The notes: a model not told the origin generated them from the letters alone. A stretch of DNA of 64,000 bases from Herminiimonas arsenicoxydans (GCA_000026125.1 CU207211.1:3348001-3412000), one strand, 5' to 3'; counted from the stretch's first letter, positions 1 to 11,340 are shown. A program made the numbers and translations.

Positions 1-1
1 G

Positions 2-418
2 GTCGCCGAATATCACAAGCCTTACGTCGCATTCTGGATCGAAGGCGCAGACCAGACCTTCGTGCGCAACCTGGCCGTCTGGTACGACCTGAAAATGAAG
101 AATAACGAAGGCACAAAATGGCTCAAGGACATGCGCCAGTGGTGGCGTAAAAGCGGCCGCGATTTGCAGATGCCGGTCGATGGCTTGAGCGGCGCTACCC
201 GGGCGCCGGGCGAACAGCAGTTGAATTTCAACGCCGCAAAATCCGGCCTCGACAAATTGCCGGCCGGCGAATACGCGCTGGTCGTGGAAGCGGCGCGTGA
301 AGTCGGCGGGCGCGAATTGATTCGCGTGCCATTTCAATGGCCGCCAAAGTCGGCACAAACCGCACAAGCCAAAGGCGAGCATGAACTCGGCGCCGTTACC
401 CTTACCTTAAAACCATAA
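2..418 (+). CDS. DUF2271 domain protein, 3' part only
   Basis: The last 138 codons of a gene whose start lies before the window; the frame is open from base 2. The sequence resembles DUF2271 periplasmic proteins (for example YHKPYVAFWIEG and LVVEAAREVGGRELIRVPF). No function is established for the family. It usually sits with PepSY, ApbE and flavoprotein genes in iron-linked clusters, which fits the genes that follow. The next gene starts 17 bases downstream, so they are probably cotranscribed. Confidence 0.75.
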   Translation, partial: VAEYHKPYVAFWIEGADQTFVRNLAVWYDLKMKNNEGTKWLKDMRQWWRKSGRDLQMPVDGLSGATRAPGEQQLNFNAAKSGLDKLPAGEYALVVEAAREVGGRELIRVPFQWPPKSAQTAQAKGEHELGAVTLTLKP

Positions 419-435
419 AACTCAAGGACACTGAA

Positions 436-1293
436 ATGAAAAAAGCTTCCATGTGGCGCGTAGCTGCGCTGGCTGTTTCCCTCTCCGTCGCTTTGCCTAT
501 GTCAGCGCATGCGCACCGTTCGTGGATGCTGCCATCTGCAACTGTACTGTCGGGTAACGAGCCATGGGTAACCGTCGATGCCGCGGTTTCCAACGATCTG
601 TTTTACTTTGAACACAACCCGCTGCGGCTGGACAATCTGGCCGTCATCGCACCGGATGGCAAAACAGTGGAAGCGGAAAACAAAAGCACGGGTAAATATC
701 GCAGCACCTTCGACGTCAAGCTGACACAAAAAGGAACGTACAAGCTGACCATGGTGAATGATGGCTTGAGCGCGAGTTACAAAGTCGGCACGGAAAACAA
801 GCGCTGGCGCGGTACGGCGGAAAGCTTTGCCAAGGATATCCCGGCCGACGCAAAGGATGTGAGCGTCAGCCGCATGCAAAGCCGGATGGAAGTATTCGTC
901 AGCTCCGGTAAACCGAACGATACGGTCCTGAAGCCGACGGGAGCCGGACTGGAACTGGTGCCGATCACGCATCCTAACGATCTGTTTGCAGGCGACACCA
1001 GCAATTTCCGTTTCATGCTCGATGGCAAACCGGCAGCCGACATTGAAGTCACGCTGATTCCAGGCGGCATCCGCTATCGCGATCAGCTGGGCGAGATCAA
1101 GGTCAAGACCGACAAGGACGGCAAGTTCAGCGTCAAGTGGCCGACTGCAGGCATGTACTGGATGAGCGCCAGCAACGGCGGCGCACGCATGGAAGGTGGC
1201 GCTGCCAATGCTGCTCCACAGGCAGTTGGCACCATCGCCAAACCTATCCGCCGCGTCAGCTACTCGGCAACACTGGAAGTGCTGCAACCGTAA
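436..1293 (+). CDS. DUF4198 periplasmic protein
   Basis: A 285-residue exported protein. Residues 1-26 form a signal peptide with a likely cut after SAHA. The mature part starts with HRSWMLPS, the usual opening of DUF4198 proteins, which are beta-rich and sometimes linked to metal uptake. AAGGA lies 7 bases before the ATG. It follows the DUF2271 gene closely and is ended by a hairpin terminator. A role in periplasmic metal or iron handling is inferred only from the neighbours. Confidence 0.8.
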   Translation: MKKASMWRVAALAVSLSVALPMSAHAHRSWMLPSATVLSGNEPWVTVDAAVSNDLFYFEHNPLRLDNLAVIAPDGKTVEAENKSTGKYRSTFDVKLTQKGTYKLTMVNDGLSASYKVGTENKRWRGTAESFAKDIPADAKDVSVSRMQSRMEVFVSSGKPNDTVLKPTGAGLELVPITHPNDLFAGDTSNFRFMLDGKPAADIEVTLIPGGIRYRDQLGEIKVKTDKDGKFSVKWPTAGMYWMSASNGGARMEGGAANAAPQAVGTIAKPIRRVSYSATLEVLQP

Positions 1294-1309
1294 ATAAAAC
1301 ATGGTTAGT

Positions 1310-1343
1310 CGCCCGTTGACCGTTCGCGGCAACGGGCGTTTTT
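1310..1343 (+). terminator. Rho-independent terminator after the DUF4198 gene
   Basis: A 9-bp stem (CGCCCGTTG at 1310-1318 with CAACGGGCG at 1330-1338) is followed by five T. The ApbE gene starts only 22 bases later, so read-through or a second promoter is needed to express it. Confidence 0.8.
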
Positions 1344-1365
1344 CATTCCGACTGATACAGCTCAC

Positions 1366-2400
1366 ATGCGACGCACACTGGTTCCTGTTATCGATACACC
1401 GCCGCTGCCGCCTGCTTTGGGTAGCGTCGTGCACACCTTGCAAGGCAAGACGATGGGCACCAGCTGGTCGGTCAAGCTGGCGGCCGACGCTGCGCGACGC
1501 TTATTACCTTTACAGGAATTGATTCAGCATCAGCTCGATACCGTCATTGCGCAAATGAGTACATGGGAAACTGACTCCGACCTGAGTCGCTACAACCAGG
1601 CCGCAGCCGGTTCATGGCATCGTTTGCCAGATGAGTTTTTCCGCGTGCTTGAGTATGCGTTGGATGTCGCGCAGGCAAGCGATGGCGCTTACGACCCGAC
1701 GGCGGGAGCATTGGTCAATGCCTGGGGTTTCGGCCCGACACAGCGCTATACCGAAGAAGGCTTTGTTGTTCCAGGCAATACAGCACTCGATTTCGCACGC
1801 GCGCAATGCGGCTGGCAACGCATACAACTCGACAAGGCCGCACATCGCGTCCTGCAACCCGGCAATGCGACCATCGATCTGTCTGCCATTGCCAAGGGTT
1901 TCAGCGTCGACCAGATCGCGCGCGCGCTGCTGCAGCGGGGCATAGACAGTTTCCTGGTAGAGGTCGGCGGCGAGTTGCGCGGCGCCGGCGTCAAGCCGGA
2001 TGGGCAGCCCTGGTGGGTCGCCCTGGAACATCCCTTACCTGCTTCATTTGCTGACGCGATTACAAATGAAGCGTCCATAGCAACCATAGCCGCACTCTAC
2101 AATCTGTCTGTCGCCACATCCGGCGACTACCGCCGCTATTTTGAAGAAGGCGACACGCGCTTTTCGCACACCATCGATCCGCGCAGCGGCGAACCCATCG
2201 CTCATGGGCTTGCTTCCGTGACGGTACTGCACTGCGATTGCATGGCCGCCGATGCGTGGTCAACCGCACTGGGTGTAATGGGTGCCGCACAAGGCCTGGC
2301 CTTTGCCGATCAGCACGATCTGGCGGCGCTGTTTATTCAACGCGGCAAGGAAGGTTTCGAAGAACACATGAGTCAAGCCATGGCGGCATTGCTGCAATGA
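1366..2400 (+). CDS. FAD:protein FMN transferase (ApbE family)
   Basis: 344 residues. ApbE enzymes move FMN from FAD onto a Thr or Ser of a target flavoprotein using Mg2+. Family motifs are present: GKTMGTSW near residue 28, a GGELRGAG segment, and TIDPRSG followed by DCMAADAWSTAL, which carries the Mg-binding Asp/Thr region. No signal peptide or lipobox is visible, unlike the exported ApbE lipoproteins, so it may act in the cytoplasm or have a different start. Its stop overlaps the start of the flavoprotein gene (ATGA), so the two are translationally coupled. Confidence 0.88.
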   Translation: MRRTLVPVIDTPPLPPALGSVVHTLQGKTMGTSWSVKLAADAARRLLPLQELIQHQLDTVIAQMSTWETDSDLSRYNQAAAGSWHRLPDEFFRVLEYALDVAQASDGAYDPTAGALVNAWGFGPTQRYTEEGFVVPGNTALDFARAQCGWQRIQLDKAAHRVLQPGNATIDLSAIAKGFSVDQIARALLQRGIDSFLVEVGGELRGAGVKPDGQPWWVALEHPLPASFADAITNEASIATIAALYNLSVATSGDYRRYFEEGDTRFSHTIDPRSGEPIAHGLASVTVLHCDCMAADAWSTALGVMGAAQGLAFADQHDLAALFIQRGKEGFEEHMSQAMAALLQ

Positions 2401-3767
2401 ACTGGAGCGATCAAACCCGCGCGATGGTGGCGATACTGCTGGTAGTAATCTATCTCGCCATGTGCATATTCATTTACTGCGTGCAGCGCCGCAAGCAGCA
2501 ACAGGCGATACGCAACGCAGCGGCGCTCGTTCCCGCTGCCAAAGGCGCAAAACCCTGGTTGATCAGCTATGCCAGTCAAACCGGTTTTGCCGAAGAGCTC
2601 GCCTGGAACACCGCACGTCTGCTACATACGGCAGGCGTGCCCACACGTGTAGCGAGCTTGTCCGATACCAGTGCTGACGACCTGATGCAGGCCGAGCGCG
2701 CACTCTTCATTGTCAGCACTTACGGTGAAGGCGATCCGCCGGACAATGCCTCATTATTCGCCAGCAAATTGATGCACACCGAACCGGCTTTGCCACATCT
2801 GCACTTTGGCATGCTGATGCTGGGTGATAGCGCGTACACGCATTTTTGCGGCTTCGGCCGCACACTCACCGCCTGGTTGCAGGCACGCGGCGCACACGCG
2901 TTGTTTGACAGTGTGGCCGTCGACAATGCGGACGCAAAAGCGCTGCACGATTGGCAGCACCACCTGAGCCATATCGCCGGCACCAGCGATGCGCCGGACT
3001 GGCAGGCACCGGCTTATCAGCAATGGCGGCTGGCCGCACGCCGGCACCTCAATCCCGGCAGTGCAGGCAACCCTACCTTTCATATAGAACTGCAAGCGCC
3101 GAATGAACAAGCCACATGGGAAGCCGGCGATCTGCTTCAAGTGCGCGCTCCCGCCGATCAGCAACGTGCGCGTGAATATTCTGTCGCCTCGATTCCGTCC
3201 GATGGCCGCGTGCATTTGCTGGTTCGGCAAGAACGCCATGAAGATGGCAGCCTCGGCATCGCCTCGGGCTGGCTGACAGAACAGTCGGCACTGGGTACGA
3301 TGATCGATGTACGTCTGCGTGCACACAGCAATTTCCGCCTTGGTGACAATCTGCATCGCCCGCTGGTATTCATCGGTAACGGCACCGGCCTCGCCGGCTT
3401 GCGCAGCCATTTGAAGGCACGCGCAGCAAACGGCAGGCAACGCAACTGGCTGCTATTCGGCGAACGCAATGCGGCACATGATTTCTATTACCGCGATGAA
3501 ATCGAAGCGTGGCAAGCGCAAGGCATATTGGAACGCGTCGATATCGTGTTTTCGCGCGACCAGGCGGAACGCATGTATGTACAGGACAAGTTGCGCGAAC
3601 AGGCCGATGTCATGCGCGCATGGCTGGCAGCAGATGCCGCCATTTATGTATGCGGCAGCCTCGAAGGCATGGCCGGCGGCGTCGAAGCCGCGCTGACCGA
3701 TATCATGGGTGCAGCAGCTGTGGAACAGCTGATCTCGCAAGGCCGCTATCGGCGCGATGTGTACTGA
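2397..3767 (+). CDS. membrane-anchored diflavin reductase (sulfite reductase flavoprotein alpha-like)
   Basis: 456 residues from the ATG that overlaps the ApbE stop. One N-terminal membrane helix (about residues 9-28) is followed by a flavodoxin domain (WLISYASQTGFAEE, VSTYGEGDPPDNA) and a ferredoxin-reductase-like FAD/NADPH domain (REYSVASIPSDG, IGNGTGLAGL, YVCGSLEGMA). This is the layout of NADPH-dependent flavoprotein reductases related to CysJ, shortened and tethered to the membrane. With the ApbE, DUF2271 and siderophore genes it probably delivers electrons for ferric or ferric-siderophore reduction; that role is inferred. Confidence 0.85.
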   Translation: MNWSDQTRAMVAILLVVIYLAMCIFIYCVQRRKQQQAIRNAAALVPAAKGAKPWLISYASQTGFAEELAWNTARLLHTAGVPTRVASLSDTSADDLMQAERALFIVSTYGEGDPPDNASLFASKLMHTEPALPHLHFGMLMLGDSAYTHFCGFGRTLTAWLQARGAHALFDSVAVDNADAKALHDWQHHLSHIAGTSDAPDWQAPAYQQWRLAARRHLNPGSAGNPTFHIELQAPNEQATWEAGDLLQVRAPADQQRAREYSVASIPSDGRVHLLVRQERHEDGSLGIASGWLTEQSALGTMIDVRLRAHSNFRLGDNLHRPLVFIGNGTGLAGLRSHLKARAANGRQRNWLLFGERNAAHDFYYRDEIEAWQAQGILERVDIVFSRDQAERMYVQDKLREQADVMRAWLAADAAIYVCGSLEGMAGGVEAALTDIMGAAAVEQLISQGRYRRDVY

Positions 3768-3798
3768 TTGATCGACGGTTGCCCTGCTTTTACGCTGA

Positions 3799-4479
3799 TT
3801 ACACGGCAGCCCATTGCCTCAATAGATTGTGATAATGACCAGTCAAGCCGACCACCTCTTCGCAATCGCCCAACTTCTCGCGCAGTTTCTGGATGTTCTG
3901 ATCAAGCTCAAACAACAAGCTACGCTTGCCATCATCCGCCACCATGCTTTGCAGCCAGAAGAATGAACATACGCGCGCGCCACGCGTGACGGGCTCAACT
4001 TTATGCAGGCTGCTGGACGGATACAAAATCATGTCGCCGGCCGGCAACTTCACTTCGTGTTCGCCATACGTATCGGAAACAATCAGCTCACCGCCATCGT
4101 AATCTTCCGGTTCGCACAGGAACAGCGTGCATGACAAATCGGTACGCAGGCTCAGATTGGAACCCGGTATCGTACGCACCGACCCATCGATATGAAAACC
4201 GTAATGCTCGCCGCCTTCATAACGATTGAACAGCGGCGGCATGTAACGCATGGGCAAGGCGGCGGAAAAAAACAAGGGATTGCTCACCAATGCTTTCAGA
4301 ATAATCTGGCCAAGCTCCATTCCCACCGGTGAAAGCTCGGGCAATTGGCGATTCTTCTTGACCTGCGCCCCTTGCGCACCGACCGTCGCCTTGCCATCCA
4401 CCCAGTCGGCCGCATCCAGCTTCTGTCGGATTTCAATGACTTGCGCAGATGTCAGAACGGAAGGTATGTGCAGCATCAT
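3799..4479 (-). CDS. piuC: Fe(II)/2-oxoglutarate PKHD-type hydroxylase, PiuC-like
   Basis: 226 residues. It has the 2-oxoglutarate dioxygenase iron triad: HYGFHIDGS gives the first His and the Asp, and SSSLHKVEP gives the second His. An Arg follows ([11 protein letters not shown]) and would bind 2-oxoglutarate. The protein matches the PKHD/PiuC family, encoded beside TonB siderophore receptors of the PiuA/Fiu type and induced by iron limitation. The substrate is unknown. GGAGAG precedes the tandem ATGATG start. Confidence 0.88.
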   Translation of the reverse strand: MMLHIPSVLTSAQVIEIRQKLDAADWVDGKATVGAQGAQVKKNRQLPELSPVGMELGQIILKALVSNPLFFSAALPMRYMPPLFNRYEGGEHYGFHIDGSVRTIPGSNLSLRTDLSCTLFLCEPEDYDGGELIVSDTYGEHEVKLPAGDMILYPSSSLHKVEPVTRGARVCSFFWLQSMVADDGKRSLLFELDQNIQKLREKLGDCEEVVGLTGHYHNLLRQWAAV

Positions 4480-4495
4480 GAGTCACTCTCCAATG

Positions 4496-4530
4496 GAAAA
4501 AGCCTCTCCGTAATGAAGAGGCCTTATTAA
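4496..4530 (-). terminator. terminator of the siderophore receptor gene
   Basis: Stem GCCTCT (4502-4507) with AGAGGC (4517-4522), followed on the minus strand by a run of T. It separates the receptor from piuC, which then needs its own promoter or read-through. Confidence 0.6.
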
Positions 4531-4551
4531 AGCATTATTCGTATTTGAAAC

Positions 4552-6831
4552 TTAAAACTTGATGTTGGCCGACAATCTTGCTGAACGCTCTATCCCCGGC
4601 GTATAGCGATATCCGCTTTTGTTGATCGAAGCAACATAGTCCTTGTCAGCCAGATTGTAGAGGTTGAGTTGCAAGGAAACGTTTTTACTGACTTCGTAAC
4701 TCGCCATCGCATCATAAACCCAGTATGACTCCACAAATTGCGGCGTACCAACTGCACCATCTTTCGGCTTATGCAAGGCGTCGACAAAGCGTGCGCCGCC
4801 GCCGATCGTGAATCCGCCTGGCAGTTTATAAGTTGTCCAGGCGGTGAACGCTTGTTTAGGTGTGTAGGAAAGGCCTGATGTGCCATCCTGATTCACAATT
4901 GCACCTGCAGTTACGTCCGTGCGCATTCTGGTATAGCCTGCACTTACCTGCCATGCCGAGGTAATTTCACCGACCACGCCCAACTCAACGCCTTCTACAC
5001 GTTTCTTGCCGGTTTGCGTGAAACCGTCTGTCGCGTTGCCTTCAATTTCATTTTTCACATCGGTACGATAAATTGCAGTCGTCAAGCCCAGACGCTTATC
5101 CAGCAAATCCCATTTCGCGCCAATTTCCGCAGTCCTAGTTTCTTGCGGATCGTAGTTAACATTGGCTGCACTGTTGGCGTTACTGCTAAGCGCAAAGTTC
5201 GAACCGCCTGGTGGTTGCTTCGACGTTGCATACGATACGTACAAACTGCTGTCTTCCGTCGGCTTGTACAAGCCACCGAGTTTCCAGTTCAGCAGAGTGC
5301 CAGATTTATTCAATGTCGCGTTTCTGACATTGAGCGTGCTGCTTTCATATTTGGTGTCGTAATGATCGACACGCACACCACCATTGATTTGCCATTGAGG
5401 AGAGAGCTCCAGTGTATCGAACAGATAGACGGAAAGGGTATTGGTGCGCCCTTCCGAATTCGTCCCGTTACCGACCGGGTTGTAACCGGTTCTGACGAGA
5501 TAGGGATTCGGGTTGTAAAGGTTTGCGGCTGAGATCGTTCCCAGCCCGGCGTAACCGAGGGAGCGTTGCTTCTCACTCGACAATTCAACGCCCGTTACCA
5601 GTGAATGTTTCACTGCGCCAGTATCAAATTTTGCCGTCAGGTTGGTTTGATTGGAAAAGATTTCATTCGTCTGATCCTTCATCTGGCTGCTGCGCGCCAA
5701 GGTCCAGGTGGTTGGATCTGCCGGATTCGGGGTAAGCAGGTTGGGTGCCGAACCCATAAATCCGGTAAGCAGATAATTCTGCGACGTCTTGCCAAAGCGC
5801 GTCGTATTTTGCAGTTTCACATCCGGCGAAATATCGTGTTCGACACGAGCCGTAAGCATGTCTGCAGTAACGTCATCAAAATCGCCTACCGTGCCATAAA
5901 AATTACTCGAATTAACGCGGCTAGCCCCGTTCAAGAAAGGACGCGCAGGAATCGCAACGACTGGTGGCGTCGCGGCTGGATTTGCTGCCTGCACCGGGCT
6001 ACTATAACCAGGCAAGCCGATAGTAGGCACACCACCGTCTGGAATGTTGCTTTGATCGACGTGCAAATAATTCAAATAAGTGCGGGTGTTTGTTTTCAAG
6101 CCGAACGCAAATGCTGCAGCAATACCCTGACGATCGTTTTTAACAATATCGCGCCCTGCCACGCCTGAATCGTCTTTCAAGAGATTGATACGGAAGGCTG
6201 CGCCGCCATCGAAATCCAAAGGTTTGTTCAAATCTGCAGTGATGCGTTTGTAATCCCCACTGCCAACACTGACAGAACCGGAATACGCTTCCTTCATTGT
6301 CGGCTGCTTGGTCGACAGATTGATCGAACCGGTAGGCGAACCACGTCCAGTATCTGCACCAGCCGGGCCTTTGGTTACTTCGATTTGTTCAATGTTGAAA
6401 ATATCACGTGAGATGGAACCCAGATCACGCACACCATCTACAAAGATTGAGCTGGAGGTGTCGAAGCCACGCATGTAGATCGCATCGCCAGTATTCGTAT
6501 TGCCATTTTCACCTAAAGAAAAAGTCCCCACGCCTGGCGTATTGCGCAAGGCCTCTGTCAATGTTGCGCCGCCCTGCTGCTGCACCAATTCTTTCTTGAT
6601 GACGGTAATAGTTTGCGTGGTATTCAATAAAGGCTGCGTGAATTTTGGCGAAGAAACTGTATCTGCCTTGTAGCTTTCAGTCGTGCCATGCACTTCGACT
6701 TCCGGCAAAACACTCGTAACTTGCTGTGCATAAACCGTTGTGCCAGGCAAGACAACGAACGCCATTGCGACGGCTGTCGAACAGCTTGAGCGACGGGCGG
6801 CTGGGTGCTTGCGGCTTTTGATGTGAGCCAT
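4552..6831 (-). CDS. TonB-dependent siderophore receptor (Fiu/PiuA-like)
   Basis: 759 residues. I chose the ATG at 6831 because GGAGG lies 7 bases upstream; a longer frame to 6891 has no such site. Residues 1-35 form a signal peptide ending VYA. A plug domain follows (TITVIKKELVQQQGG, LRNTPGVGTFSLGENG, IYMRGFDTSSSIFVDGVRD, IEVTKGPAGADTGRGSPTG), then a 22-strand type barrel ending in Phe. It imports ferric siderophores, probably catecholates judging by the neighbouring PiuC-type gene. Iron control is suggested by the possible Fur site upstream. Confidence 0.9.
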   Translation of the reverse strand: MAHIKSRKHPAARRSSCSTAVAMAFVVLPGTTVYAQQVTSVLPEVEVHGTTESYKADTVSSPKFTQPLLNTTQTITVIKKELVQQQGGATLTEALRNTPGVGTFSLGENGNTNTGDAIYMRGFDTSSSIFVDGVRDLGSISRDIFNIEQIEVTKGPAGADTGRGSPTGSINLSTKQPTMKEAYSGSVSVGSGDYKRITADLNKPLDFDGGAAFRINLLKDDSGVAGRDIVKNDRQGIAAAFAFGLKTNTRTYLNYLHVDQSNIPDGGVPTIGLPGYSSPVQAANPAATPPVVAIPARPFLNGASRVNSSNFYGTVGDFDDVTADMLTARVEHDISPDVKLQNTTRFGKTSQNYLLTGFMGSAPNLLTPNPADPTTWTLARSSQMKDQTNEIFSNQTNLTAKFDTGAVKHSLVTGVELSSEKQRSLGYAGLGTISAANLYNPNPYLVRTGYNPVGNGTNSEGRTNTLSVYLFDTLELSPQWQINGGVRVDHYDTKYESSTLNVRNATLNKSGTLLNWKLGGLYKPTEDSSLYVSYATSKQPPGGSNFALSSNANSAANVNYDPQETRTAEIGAKWDLLDKRLGLTTAIYRTDVKNEIEGNATDGFTQTGKKRVEGVELGVVGEITSAWQVSAGYTRMRTDVTAGAIVNQDGTSGLSYTPKQAFTAWTTYKLPGGFTIGGGARFVDALHKPKDGAVGTPQFVESYWVYDAMASYEVSKNVSLQLNLYNLADKDYVASINKSGYRYTPGIERSARLSANIKF

Positions 6832-6944
6832 CTGTAATTCCTCCAAGTGGTGATGAAATGTGCACTGGCTAGTCTGTAACCGGCACGACACTTGTCGGAG
6901 GCGTGAATCAGATGGCTGGCAGTCGATGCATATCGACAGAAACC

Positions 6945-6962
6945 AAATGATAATGATTCGCG
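6945..6962. promoter_or_regulatory. possible Fur box in the 379-bp gap 6832-7210
   Basis: TGATAATGATT at 6948-6958 matches the first 11 positions of the 15-base Fur core TGATAATnATTATCA; the other half is poor. It lies about 115-130 bases upstream of the receptor start, between the receptor and the slipin gene. Nothing else clear was seen in this gap; the 65-codon frame inside it has no support. Confidence 0.5.
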
Positions 6963-7210
6963 TTAATTAAGTCAACAGAGATAAACCGGAAAGCAACAGA
7001 TGTTGCAAAGGAAGGTTGAGGAATCGTAAATACAGGTCTGCGGCACAAGCAACATGCAGCCGGACAAGGATGCGGCTGCAAGGCCCGGAAGGTCTTTATG
7101 GACATCCAGGCAAAAATGCCTACTATGAATGTATCAATTGCTGATGGTTAGATTAGTGGCAATTGCCACGCGCCATTGTTACCGAGGCAATAGGTTGAAG
7201 GAGATTTAAC

Positions 7211-7990
7211 ATGTTCTCCGCACTGAACTGGCTTCCATCCTTTTTTATCCTGGCTGTCATCGTTTTTCTCGCCTCGGCCATCAAGATTTTCCGCGAGTAT
7301 GAACGTGGCGTCGTCTTTACCCTGGGGCGCTTCTGGAAGGTCAAGGGGCCGGGGCTGGTCATCATCATTCCCTTGATTCAGCAGGTGGTGCGGGTGGATT
7401 TGCGGACCGTGGTGCTGGAGGTGCCGACCCAGGATGTTATCTCGCGCGACAATGTTTCCGTGAAGGTCAGCGCCGTCGTGTACTTCCGTATCATTGATCC
7501 GCAAAAGGCGATCATCCAGGTCGCAAATTACCTGAACGCAACGAGCCAGTTGGCACAAACCATGTTGCGTTCGGTATTGGGCAAGCACGCTCTGGACGAT
7601 ATGCTGGCCGAACGGGAAAAACTGAATCACGACATTCAGGAATCACTGGATGTGCAGACGGACTCGTGGGGCATCAAGGTCTCCAACGTGGAGATCAAGC
7701 AAGTCGATCTGACGGAATCCATGATCAGGGCCATCGCCAGACAGGCCGAGGCCGAGCGTGAGCGGCGCGCCAAGGTGATTCATGCAGAAGGCGAATTGCA
7801 GGCTTCAGAAAAACTGTTCGAGGCAGCCAAAATCCTGGCGCAAGAACCGAAGGCGATTCAACTGCGCTATCTGGAAACCCTGACGGTGATTGGAGCCGAT
7901 AAAAACACGACCATTGTTTTTCCTCTGCCGATAGAGCTGCTTTCTTTCCTCAACCGGCTTCAACCCGCGGAACCATCACGCGACACCTGA
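7211..7990 (+). CDS. slipin family protein (stomatin/SPFH domain)
   Basis: 259 residues. An N-terminal membrane helix (about residues 5-25) is followed by a PHB/SPFH domain ([35 protein letters not shown]) and a charged coiled region ([19 protein letters not shown]), as in bacterial slipins and HflK/C relatives. Such proteins form membrane microdomain scaffolds. AAGGAG precedes the ATG by a normal distance. No NfeD partner is adjacent, although many slipins have one. Confidence 0.9.
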   Translation: MFSALNWLPSFFILAVIVFLASAIKIFREYERGVVFTLGRFWKVKGPGLVIIIPLIQQVVRVDLRTVVLEVPTQDVISRDNVSVKVSAVVYFRIIDPQKAIIQVANYLNATSQLAQTMLRSVLGKHALDDMLAEREKLNHDIQESLDVQTDSWGIKVSNVEIKQVDLTESMIRAIARQAEAERERRAKVIHAEGELQASEKLFEAAKILAQEPKAIQLRYLETLTVIGADKNTTIVFPLPIELLSFLNRLQPAEPSRDT

Positions 7991-8056
7991 CAATGAGAAG
8001 AATGGCAAGGCAGTAATGAAATGAATGTGCGATCGCCTGATCTCGGCACTTCTTCG

Positions 8057-8866
8057 TCAGACGACTTTCAACTTTGCATACTCAGAATTTCCTGCCGGAT
8101 ACGCGAGCTTCAACTTCTGCAGCGTTTCCACCATGATGCTTGCAATCGCCAGATTGCGATGCGTCTTTGAGTCCGCCGGTATCACATACCAGGGTGCATG
8201 ATCGGCATCGGTTTCAGCTATCATTTTTGCGTACAGGCGCTGGTAATCGTTCCAGTATTTGCGTTCTTCCAGATCGTTGGGATCGAACTTCCAGTGCTTG
8301 TCCGGATCGGCAATGCGTTCTTCCAGTCGCTTCTTCTGTTCGTCGCTGGAGATATGCAAAAAGAATTTCAGGATGACGGTGCCGGTTTCAGACAGCATCT
8401 TTTCAAAACTGCGGATGTGCTCGTAGCGTCGTGCGCATTCCTTGTCATCTATCCAATCGTGCACGCGCGTAATCAATACATCTTCGTAATGACTGCGATT
8501 GAAGATGGTGAGTTCTCCATTCCCCGGTACTTGCTGATGCACGCGCCACAGGAAATCATGGTCTTTCTCGACCGGGGTCGGCGCCTTGAAGGCGACGCTG
8601 CGTACGCCCAAAGGATCGATCTTGCCGAACACGCCGCGCACGGCACCGTCCTTGCCGGAGGTATCCATCCCTTGCAATATGATCAGTAACTTGTGTCTGC
8701 GTTGTGCGTACAAAATATCCTGCGACTCCGCAATCCATTCTGCCAGCTCGTCGATTTGCAGTTTGTCCTGCGTCTTGTCACCGCTGGAAAGCGGCTTTTC
8801 GGCAGCGGCCATATCGACTATCTTTTGCTTTTTACTCGCTCGGAACAGTTGCAGGACGCTGGCCAT
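8057..8866 (-). CDS. ppk2: polyphosphate kinase 2 family protein
   Basis: 269 residues. PPK2 enzymes transfer phosphate between polyphosphate and nucleoside mono- or diphosphates. Walker A is GMDTSGKDG, the Walker B region is FNRSHYEDVLITRVH, and the lid region follows (LEERIADPDKHWKFDPNDL). The single-domain length fits class I or III; which nucleotide it uses cannot be told by eye. It starts two bases after the upstream CoA-binding gene ends, so the two form an operon. Confidence 0.88.
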   Translation of the reverse strand: MASVLQLFRASKKQKIVDMAAAEKPLSSGDKTQDKLQIDELAEWIAESQDILYAQRRHKLLIILQGMDTSGKDGAVRGVFGKIDPLGVRSVAFKAPTPVEKDHDFLWRVHQQVPGNGELTIFNRSHYEDVLITRVHDWIDDKECARRYEHIRSFEKMLSETGTVILKFFLHISSDEQKKRLEERIADPDKHWKFDPNDLEERKYWNDYQRLYAKMIAETDADHAPWYVIPADSKTHRNLAIASIMVETLQKLKLAYPAGNSEYAKLKVV

Positions 8867-8868
8867 GC

Positions 8869-9321
8869 TTATATCCGCTGGTCTTGTTGAGCATGCCAGA
8901 TTGCATGATCAATTTTTGTGCAACGATCTGCCACCACATCCAGACCGGCGGCACGCGCCTTATCGGTGGCCACTTCATTGATCACGCCGATTTGCAACCA
9001 GACTCCTCTGGCGCGGATCGCAATCGCTTCATCAACTATTGGCTCCACCAGTTCGGACTTGCGGAAGATATCGACCAGATCGATACGCGTTTGCTGTTCG
9101 GCCAGCGCTGCCGCCGCCAGTGTCAGCGTTGCATAGCAATGCTCGCCGAGTATGTGAGTGCCTGCACATGCCGGATTGATAGGAATAATCCGATAACCAT
9201 GGCGTTGCAGGTAAGCAGCAACTTCATGGCTGGGACGATCGGGTTTTGGCGACAAGCCGACCACGGCGATAACGCGCGATTCAGCCAGTAACTTAACGAT
9301 GGTTTGCGGATTCTGATTCAT
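8869..9321 (-). CDS. CoA-binding domain protein (YccU-like)
   Basis: 150 residues forming one CoA-binding Rossmann domain: VIAVVGLSPKPDRPSHEVA at the N-terminus, IIPINPAC and VWLQIGVINEVA further on. Stand-alone proteins of this family bind CoA or acyl-CoA but their role is not settled. It is cotranscribed with ppk2. Confidence 0.88.
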   Translation of the reverse strand: MNQNPQTIVKLLAESRVIAVVGLSPKPDRPSHEVAAYLQRHGYRIIPINPACAGTHILGEHCYATLTLAAAALAEQQTRIDLVDIFRKSELVEPIVDEAIAIRARGVWLQIGVINEVATDKARAAGLDVVADRCTKIDHAIWHAQQDQRI

Positions 9322-9341
9322 GATTCCTTTTCCAGAAACAA

Positions 9342-9365
9342 GAAGGGCAGCCTGAGCTGCCCTTC
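9342..9365 (-). terminator. terminator of the atp operon
   Basis: A 10-bp perfect stem (GAAGGGCAGC at 9342-9351, GCTGCCCTTC at 9356-9365) with a 4-base loop lies just past the atpC stop. On the minus strand it is followed by TTGTTT, a modest T-run. Confidence 0.75.
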
Positions 9366-9386
9366 ATTGTATGCGGGAATTCCCGA

Positions 9387-9809
9387 TTAGCGTTTTTGGC
9401 GCAACCGTTGAATCGCCGCCAACTGTGCAATTGCAGTGGCCAATTCGGCCTGTGCTTGTGCGTAGTCGATTTTCGATTCTTTATTGACCAGTGCTTCTTC
9501 GGCCAATCGTTTCGCTTCAGCTGCCTTGGCTTCATCCAGATCGGCGCCGCGAATCGCCGTGTCGGCCAGAACCGTCACTCCGTGTGGTTGCACTTCCAGA
9601 ATACCGCCTGCGACAAAGACAAATTCGTCTTCCGCCTGGCCGGCAATCTTGATGCGAACCGCACCTGGTCGGATGCGTGTGATCAGTGGCGTGTGGCCCG
9701 GCAAGATGCCGAGTTCGCCTGATTCGCCCGGCAGCGCGACAAACTCTGCTTCGCCGGAGAAGATTTCTTCTTCGGCGGAGACTACCTCTACGCGCATTGT
9801 GTGTGCCAT
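9387..9809 (-). CDS. atpC: F1 ATP synthase epsilon subunit
   Basis: 140 residues, normal length. The N-terminal beta domain ([28 protein letters not shown]) is followed by two C-terminal helices rich in Ala, Glu and Lys. It links the gamma shaft to the c-ring and restrains ATP hydrolysis. It is the last gene of atpIBEFHAGDC. Confidence 0.96.
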   Translation of the reverse strand: MAHTMRVEVVSAEEEIFSGEAEFVALPGESGELGILPGHTPLITRIRPGAVRIKIAGQAEDEFVFVAGGILEVQPHGVTVLADTAIRGADLDEAKAAEAKRLAEEALVNKESKIDYAQAQAELATAIAQLAAIQRLRQKR

Positions 9810-9891
9810 GTTAGAACCTTATTTCTTCGTCCAAAGACCGATACGAAAACATTCGCTTGCGCAGTTATAAACTGCGCAAGCGGCTCAATGA

Positions 9892-11340
<1,449 letters not shown>

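Noticed and set aside
6908..7105. 65-codon minus-strand frame between the siderophore receptor and slipin genes
   Set aside because: Overlaps the probable Fur site, has no ribosome site and low-complexity Pro/Cys-rich translation.
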